From assembly GCA_012799265.1 (NCBI GenBank), contig JAAZLP010000031.1, positions 1 to 24,378 on the forward strand: DNA of 24,378 bases, in the 5' to 3' direction. A model generated the notes under the pieces. That model was given only the letters and a program-made list of their open reading frames with translations, was not told the origin of the DNA and searched no databases. The stretch comes from Phyllobacteriaceae bacterium (GTDB lineage Bacteria; Pseudomonadota; Alphaproteobacteria; Rhizobiales; Devosiaceae). Numbering within the stretch: position 1 is the first letter of the stretch; each line of letters begins with the position of its first letter. Below, in pieces: positions 20,330 to 24,378 of the stretch. The translations under genes were made by a program, and so were the position numbers.

Positions 20330-20730
20330 GGTCTGGCGTTCCGTTGGCCGCGGCCGGGCGAATTTCGAGTTTCCCCAGCGTCGGGTCGATGTACGCGGGC
20401 GATAAGGCCGCTCAAGTCGGCTACAAGTTTGGCGTAGGGCAAGCTGAGGGCCTCCCGTCGCGCCAAGAGCACATAGTCATGTCCAGGCAGAAAGTCACGC
20501 CCACAAGCTGCCGCAGCCGCACGAAGACGGCGTTTTATACGGTTTCGTTCGGGGGAATTGCCGACTTTCTTGGTGACGGTGTAGCCGATGCCGGCATCGT
20601 CTTCGGCTACCGGTATGACCTGCAGCCCAAATGCAGAACGCCCGGCGCGATTGCCCCGGGCTGCTCTTTGAAATTGTGCGCGCCGCTTCAGGCGGCGCAG
20701 CTTTGCAGGCTGAGACTGTTCGGCCGTCAT
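20326..20730 (-). CDS. rnpA: Ribonuclease P protein component
   Basis: The 134-aa basic protein partners with the RNase P RNA (not in this window) in 5' maturation of tRNAs. The RNR signature NSPERNRIKRRLRAA is at about residues 58-72, preceded by GIGYTVTKKVG, and LPGHDYVLLARREALSLPYAKL follows. The C-terminal 15 residues are low-complexity. The start at 20730 has AAGGA upstream on the minus strand, and the gap to rpmH is 14 nt. The overlap with yidC by ATGA supports one rpmH–rnpA–yidC transcript. Confidence 0.94.
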   Translation of the reverse strand: MTAEQSQPAKLRRLKRRAQFQRAARGNRAGRSAFGLQVIPVAEDDAGIGYTVTKKVGNSPERNRIKRRLRAAAAACGRDFLPGHDYVLLARREALSLPYAKLVADLSGLIARVHRPDAGETRNSPGRGQRNARP

Positions 20731-20744
20731 GCGGCCAACAATCC

Positions 20745-20879
20745 TTAGGCCGACAGCTTCTTGCGGCCGTCGCGACGACGACGGTTGAGAATTGCGCGGC
20801 CGTCCTTGGTTGCCATGCGGGCACGGAAACCGTGACGGCGGGCACGCACGAGCTTGCTGGGCTGGTATGTACGCTTCAT
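20745..20879 (-). CDS. rpmH: 50S ribosomal protein L34
   Basis: The 44-aa product MKRTYQPSKLVRARRHGFRA… ending in RRRRDGRKKLSA is unmistakable L34. The frame is open further upstream, but L34 always starts with MKRT(Y/F)QPS, fixing ATG 20879. There is no obvious Shine-Dalgarno sequence within the usual distance. The nearest AGAGGA is about 30 nt upstream, so leader structure may matter. Transcription probably starts near 20973 from a good promoter, leaving a leader of about 93 nt. It is the first gene of the rpmH–rnpA–yidC operon. Confidence 0.97.
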   Translation of the reverse strand: MKRTYQPSKLVRARRHGFRARMATKDGRAILNRRRRDGRKKLSA

Positions 20880-20979
20880 AACATCAGACCGCGCGCTTGC
20901 ACGGTTCCTCTTATTGCGCTGCCAAAAGCAGAAATGGTCTAGGTGGCGGGCATGCCGCGCCGCCTTCGGGTTGGTGGGG

Positions 20980-21008
20980 TCTATAGGGAAAAGAGGACGC
21001 CAAGTCAA
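20980..21008 (-). promoter_or_regulatory. Promoter of the rpmH–rnpA–yidC operon
   Basis: On the minus strand TTGACT (21008-21003), a 17-nt spacer and TATAGA (20985-20980) form a near-consensus sigma70-type promoter. The start is predicted near 20973. It is the best promoter in the window, as expected for a ribosomal protein gene. It faces away from the flavoprotein gene that starts at 21105. Confidence 0.75.
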
Positions 21009-21104
21009 CGCGCCTTGAGTGGTTCTTCCCGCCCGGCCAAGCGGTTGTCAACCGTTCCATTCCCCAGCATAAGTGCGGTACCTCATTCTGGCCACGTGGC
21101 GGAC

Positions 21105-22529
21105 ATGGCTGAACCATCTCGACCGGATATCTGCATCGTCGGCGCGGGAGCGCTGGGAATCGCATTGGCACAGCATGCCAGGGCGTTGGGCGCCGCCGTG
21201 CTGCTGGTCGACAGGGGAATCGCAGAGCCAGGCGATGCCACGGAACAGTCCCTGCGACTGGCGTCGCTGCAAGCCAGCGCGGCGCGCGCCCATGCTATTC
21301 GAGGTGCAGGACAATTCGGGATAAACTCCGGCGCTGCCAAGATCAGCATGCGCGCCGTGCAGGAGCGAGCGCATGGAATTGGTCGATCCAGCGCGCCGCT
21401 AACGAGTCGCGACAGCCTGACGGCACTCGGTATTGATGTCGTTCGCGGGGAGACCCGGTTCGCCGATCCCAATTCGCTGCTGATCGGGGATATGCAGTAT
21501 CGACCGCGCTCCATCATCCTCGCGACTGGCGCGATTCCGGTCGTGCCGACGATCCCGGGTCTCGATCAGATCGATTTTTTTACGCCTGACACCATTCTCG
21601 ACAACACCCGCAAGCTTACCCACTTGCTGGTTCTGGGCGACGACGAGCCGGCTTATGTGCTGGCGCAGGCCGCAAGCCGCCTTGGTGCAGAGGTGACGCT
21701 GGTGCCACAGGGCAGGGCGCTGACGTCATATGACCGTGAGAGTGCCGACATCCTTCTGGACACGCTCCGCGCGGAAGGCGTCCGCATTCTGGATGGCAGT
21801 GCGGTGACAGAGATCGTCCCCAGGACCCAAGGCATTGGTGCCGTGGTTTCTCTGCCCGACGGCGAAGTGACGGCGCTGGACCTTTCCCATGTGCTCGTGG
21901 CCACCGGGCGTGTTTCGGACCTTTCGGGCCTCGATATTGAAGTGGCTCGTTGGAAGCCACAGCATGCCCACTACGCCGCAGGGGGACTCGGCGAGACCAC
22001 CAACCGGCGCATCCGCGTCGTAGGCCCTGCAGCCGGTATCACTCAATGGCAACATGGCCTCCGTCATGGCAAGGCTGTCATTGAGGCTATTGTCCTTGGC
22101 CGCGCTTCTCACGCGGTGCCTCCCTCACCAAAGCTGGTGATGACAGACCCGCCGCTGGCACAGATCGGCCAATTGCCAGCGACAGACGCAAAGTTGCGGC
22201 CGGGCCATCACCTCTACCGCGAAAGTTTCGTCGAGAACGCGCAGGCGAGGGCCTCAGGGCAGGGGGGCGGTCTTGCCAAGCTGGTAATCAATGCCAAGGG
22301 ACAGATCGTCGGTGCCGCACTGGTCGGCCCAGCGGCGCCCGAGCTGGCGGCAGTGCTGGCGGTTGCCATGGAGCGGGGCATTCCCGTCTCGGATCTCGCA
22401 AGCCTCTCCTTGCCCTCTCCCAGCCTGTTTGAGCTGCTGGTGCGGATGGGTCAGCGCCATAAAGCTGGGCAGGCTCCCTCGGCATGGGCGCAGCGTATTG
22501 GGTCATTGCGGCGGTCGCTCAGAATCTAG
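21105..22529 (+). CDS. FAD-dependent pyridine nucleotide-disulfide oxidoreductase-like protein lacking the redox cysteines
   Basis: The 474-aa protein has the fold order of the lipoamide dehydrogenase / mercuric reductase family. An FAD-binding ICIVGAGALGIALAQHARALG is at 9-29, IILATGAIPVVPTIPGL at 137-153, a second nucleotide-binding region at 174-200, and a C-terminal dimerisation-like domain. Key parts are missing. The GGTCxxxGC redox pair is replaced by PGDATEQSLRLAS (C10 is the only cysteine). The GxGxxG of the NAD(P)H site reads GDDEPA (178-183). The second FAD motif GD reads GP (307-308), and the terminal HPTxxE dyad is absent (LPSPSLFELL). Classical disulfide chemistry is therefore excluded. 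The in-frame extension to 20943 overlaps the rpmH promoter and is rejected. Confidence 0.82.
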   Translation: MAEPSRPDICIVGAGALGIALAQHARALGAAVLLVDRGIAEPGDATEQSLRLASLQASAARAHAIRGAGQFGINSGAAKISMRAVQERAHGIGRSSAPLTSRDSLTALGIDVVRGETRFADPNSLLIGDMQYRPRSIILATGAIPVVPTIPGLDQIDFFTPDTILDNTRKLTHLLVLGDDEPAYVLAQAASRLGAEVTLVPQGRALTSYDRESADILLDTLRAEGVRILDGSAVTEIVPRTQGIGAVVSLPDGEVTALDLSHVLVATGRVSDLSGLDIEVARWKPQHAHYAAGGLGETTNRRIRVVGPAAGITQWQHGLRHGKAVIEAIVLGRASHAVPPSPKLVMTDPPLAQIGQLPATDAKLRPGHHLYRESFVENAQARASGQGGGLAKLVINAKGQIVGAALVGPAAPELAAVLAVAMERGIPVSDLASLSLPSPSLFELLVRMGQRHKAGQAPSAWAQRIGSLRRSLRI

Positions 22530-22625
22530 TTGTGCAGGCATCGATCCGGATGAAGCTGCGTTACGTAGTGCATTCATGCCCGGGGGCTGACGCCCACTCC
22601 ACGCCTGGCATATGATCGAGGCGAG

Positions 22626-24053
22626 ATGAAAGACGATTCCCGCGTCACCATGAGCCGGTTTTCCGGTCTCTCCAGCAAGTTGATCGCCACGATTATCGGG
22701 GTGATCTTTCTGGTCGAAATCGTCGTCTATCTTCCGTCCATCGCCAGCTTCCGCACAACCTGGCTCGAAGATCGCCTCCGCGTCGGCGTAGTCGCAGCAC
22801 GGGTTCTGGACGCTGTTCCCGATGTCATGGCCCTGCCGCGCGAACTGACGGACCGGTTGCTCACGTCCGCAGGGGCGGACGCGATCGTCTATCGCCGTGA
22901 GGGGCAGAGCCAACTCATCGAGCGCACTGAGCCGGTACTGCCGGAGCGTGCCGTCACCGCAGACTTGCGGCAGGGTGATTTGAGCAGCCAGATTGTGGGG
23001 GCATTCGATACGCTCTTCGCCGGGCCGGGCCGCACATTGCGCATCGTTGGAGAAGGGGAAGTCGACGCCAGTCTGGTTGAGCTGCTGATGCCCGAGCAGC
23101 CCCTGCGCCGGGACATGATCGATTATTCGCGCAGCATCGCGTTGGTCTCCTTGGGTATCGCCGCCGCAACCGCCTTCGTCCTCTATATGCTGGTGAGTAC
23201 GCTGTTCATTGATCCCATCGTTCGGCTCACCGGCAATATGCTGGCCTTCCGCAAGGCGCCTGAAAATGGGTCGCTGATTCTGACCCCATCGACGCGCCGC
23301 GACGAGATCGGCATTCTGGAACGCGAGCTCGCAGCGATGGAGAGCGAGATTTTCACCATGTTGCGCCAGCGGCGACATCTGGCCGATCTTGGCCTGGCTG
23401 TCGCAAAGATCAATCACGACCTGCGCAATACCCTGACCTCCGCGCAATTGCTGTCCGACCAAGTGGCGACGCTGGATGATCCCAAGGTGCAGCGGCTGGC
23501 GCCGCGGCTTGTCACGACCCTCGACAGAGCCATCGGCTTTGCCCAGTCGGTCCTCGATTACGGGCGGGAGACCGCGGCGCCGCCCCAGATGGTTTCGGTT
23601 CGGCTGCGTTCATTAGTTGAAGACGCGGCGTTCGAGGCGAGGGCCGCCGGCAATCCTATGGTGATGTTCCGCAACGCAGTGCCCGATGATCTCACCATCG
23701 TCGCGGACCCTGCCCAGCTTGGCCGTGTCCTCGCCAACCTGCTCAAGAACGCCCGAGAGGCGCTTGAAGGACTCGGGACCAACGATCGGGAAAACCAAAT
23801 CGCCGTTGAAGCTAGCGCGGAAGGCGACAGCGTTGTCATTTCCGTCATCGACAATGGCCCCGGTCTGCCACCGCGCGCCCGGCAGAACCTTTTTGTCGCA
23901 TTTGAGGGATCAGCCCGCGCCGGCGGTACCGGCCTGGGACTCGCCATTGCACGCGAAATCGCCGAGGCACACGGGGGAAAACTGGAACTGGTCGAGGTGC
24001 CAAAGGGTACGCGCTTTGACATCACCCTGCCGCAGGCGCGCCCCGAACGTTGA
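22626..24053 (+). CDS. Membrane-bound sensor histidine kinase (orphan)
   Basis: The 475-aa protein has TM1 at about residues 18-38, a periplasmic domain of about 130 residues (39-168) and TM2 at 169-192. A HAMP-like linker (193-245) and the dimerisation/phosphoacceptor helix with H264 in AKINHDLRNTLTSAQLLSDQ follow. The ATPase domain has an N-box (LGRVLANLLKNAREAL, about 367-382), DNGPGL (G1) and GGTGLGLAIAREIAEAHGG (G2), so it should be catalytically complete. The ligand is unknown. No response regulator gene lies beside it. It follows the degenerate flavoprotein by 96 nt on the same strand, perhaps as an operon. GAGG lies 4 nt before ATG 22626, and ATG 22650 is an alternative. Confidence 0.92.
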   Translation: MKDDSRVTMSRFSGLSSKLIATIIGVIFLVEIVVYLPSIASFRTTWLEDRLRVGVVAARVLDAVPDVMALPRELTDRLLTSAGADAIVYRREGQSQLIERTEPVLPERAVTADLRQGDLSSQIVGAFDTLFAGPGRTLRIVGEGEVDASLVELLMPEQPLRRDMIDYSRSIALVSLGIAAATAFVLYMLVSTLFIDPIVRLTGNMLAFRKAPENGSLILTPSTRRDEIGILERELAAMESEIFTMLRQRRHLADLGLAVAKINHDLRNTLTSAQLLSDQVATLDDPKVQRLAPRLVTTLDRAIGFAQSVLDYGRETAAPPQMVSVRLRSLVEDAAFEARAAGNPMVMFRNAVPDDLTIVADPAQLGRVLANLLKNAREALEGLGTNDRENQIAVEASAEGDSVVISVIDNGPGLPPRARQNLFVAFEGSARAGGTGLGLAIAREIAEAHGGKLELVEVPKGTRFDITLPQARPER

Positions 24054-24180
24054 AAAGTCTACAGGAAAAATGCACGCCCCCGCTTGTAATGCCAAAAAGC
24101 CCAATGTATGGGTTGCCTCGCTTCCGGGACGGAGCGCTTCGCACCGCCCCACCACCGAAGCTGCCACATAAATGGCATGC

Positions 24181-24257
24181 GCGCCCGTAGCTCAGCTGGA
24201 TAGAGCACCAGACTACGAATCTGGGGGTCAGAGGTTCGAATCCTTTCGGGCGCGCCA
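24181..24257 (+). tRNA. tRNA-Arg (anticodon ACG)
   Basis: A 77-nt cloverleaf with encoded CCA. The acceptor GCGCCCG (24181-24187) pairs with CGGGCGC (24247-24253), followed by discriminator G and CCA. The D-arm is GCTC/GAGC. The anticodon stem CCAGA/TCTGG carries loop CTACGAA (anticodon ACG, read as ICG after deamination by TadA). The T-arm AGAGG/CCTTT has loop TTCGAAT. It decodes CGU, CGC and CGA. The 3' half is overlapped on the opposite strand by the end of a candidate recombinase gene. Confidence 0.97.
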
Positions 24258-24378
24258 TTTCAGAACAGAACTATGAACGCCGAACGCCGCCGTTTCTACG
24301 CTTGAAGCGGCGACCAACGTTCGCAGCAGTTCCGACTTCGATCCCATGATGCGAACCTCGTCGTCGGCAACCTCGACA
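24228..24378 (-). CDS. C-terminal end of a candidate site-specific recombinase, frame closing inside tRNA-Arg (5' part beyond window)
   Basis: Reading leftwards from the right edge, the minus strand is open for about 50 codons. It gives …VEVADDEVRIMGSKSELL, then RTLVAASSVETAAFGVHSS, then VLKWRARKDSNL and TGA at 24230-24228. The D-E-V-R-I-M-G-S-K-x-x-L-L segment and the terminal V-x-K-W-R-A-R resemble, from memory, the C-termini of large serine-recombinase-type proteins in Rhizobiales. The final residues (RARKDSNL) are simply the antisense reading of the tRNA 3' end. A recombinase gene ending inside a tRNA gene is the expected geometry at the edge of an element integrated in that tRNA. Identification is tentative because the catalytic part lies outside the window. 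Confidence 0.55.
   Translation of the reverse strand, partial: VEVADDEVRIMGSKSELLRTLVAASSVETAAFGVHSSVLKWRARKDSNL

Noticed and set aside
20943..21104. Upstream extension of the flavoprotein gene
   Set aside because: It overlaps the rpmH promoter, has unlike residue composition, and the FAD-binding fold starts directly after ATG 21105.
24022..24258. Minus-strand 78-codon frame beginning MARPKGFEPLTPR
   Set aside because: This is the well-known spurious antisense translation of a tRNA gene plus flanking DNA.
1..24378. CRISPR arrays, insertion sequences, rRNA genes, replication origin
   Set aside because: No regularly spaced repeats, transposase genes, rRNA motifs or clustered DnaA boxes were seen on either strand.

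Overview
The window looks like a chromosomal segment of an alphaproteobacterium, most likely Hyphomicrobiales and plausibly near Devosia/Devosiaceae. The reasons are high GC content, an RpmH–RnpA–YidC–EngB cluster, a zapA-like end followed by 6S RNA and 5-formyl-THF cyclo-ligase, a ruvCAB–ybgC–tolQRAB block, and the style of the encoded proteins. The taxonomic call is inference, because there is no rRNA here. Most of the window is housekeeping DNA, with three signs of mobile or accessory insertion.

Layout. Positions 1-4788 (+): a partial gene end (candidate zapA), a parDE toxin-antitoxin module with its own palindrome-overlapped promoter, a 6S RNA with a good sigma70-type promoter, fau, a YmdB-like phosphodiesterase, an AGCS sodium:alanine/glycine symporter and yebC. 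A diguanylate cyclase (-) converges on yebC through a shared terminator. Positions 5979-9965 (+) form one tightly overlapped unit: ruvC, ruvA, an AbrB-type antitoxin plus PIN toxin pair, ruvB, a NUDIX hydrolase, a small helix-hairpin-helix protein and ybgC. Then come tolQ, tolR, tolA and tolB (+) and a strong terminator, with no pal or cpoB behind tolB. Next are a secreted fasciclin-domain protein, an exported MsrB, a class I glutamine amidotransferase-like protein and a methyl-accepting chemotaxis protein with stacked HAMP domains. On the minus strand lie rpmH, rnpA, yidC and engB, driven from a clear promoter at 20980-21008. The last part (+) holds a pyridine-nucleotide-disulfide-oxidoreductase-like flavoprotein that has lost its redox cysteines, an orphan sensor histidine kinase and tRNA-Arg(ACG). 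On the minus strand at the right edge is the C-terminus of what looks like a recombinase whose reading frame ends inside the tRNA gene.

How the parts work together. RuvC, RuvA and RuvB process Holliday junctions. TolQRAB with YbgC form the cell-envelope constriction system. RpmH, RnpA, YidC and EngB link ribosome and tRNA maturation to membrane protein insertion. The most striking features are the toxin-antitoxin pair inserted between ruvA and ruvB so that its toxin is translationally coupled to ruvB, and the recombinase–tRNA junction that probably marks the edge of an integrated element extending beyond the window.
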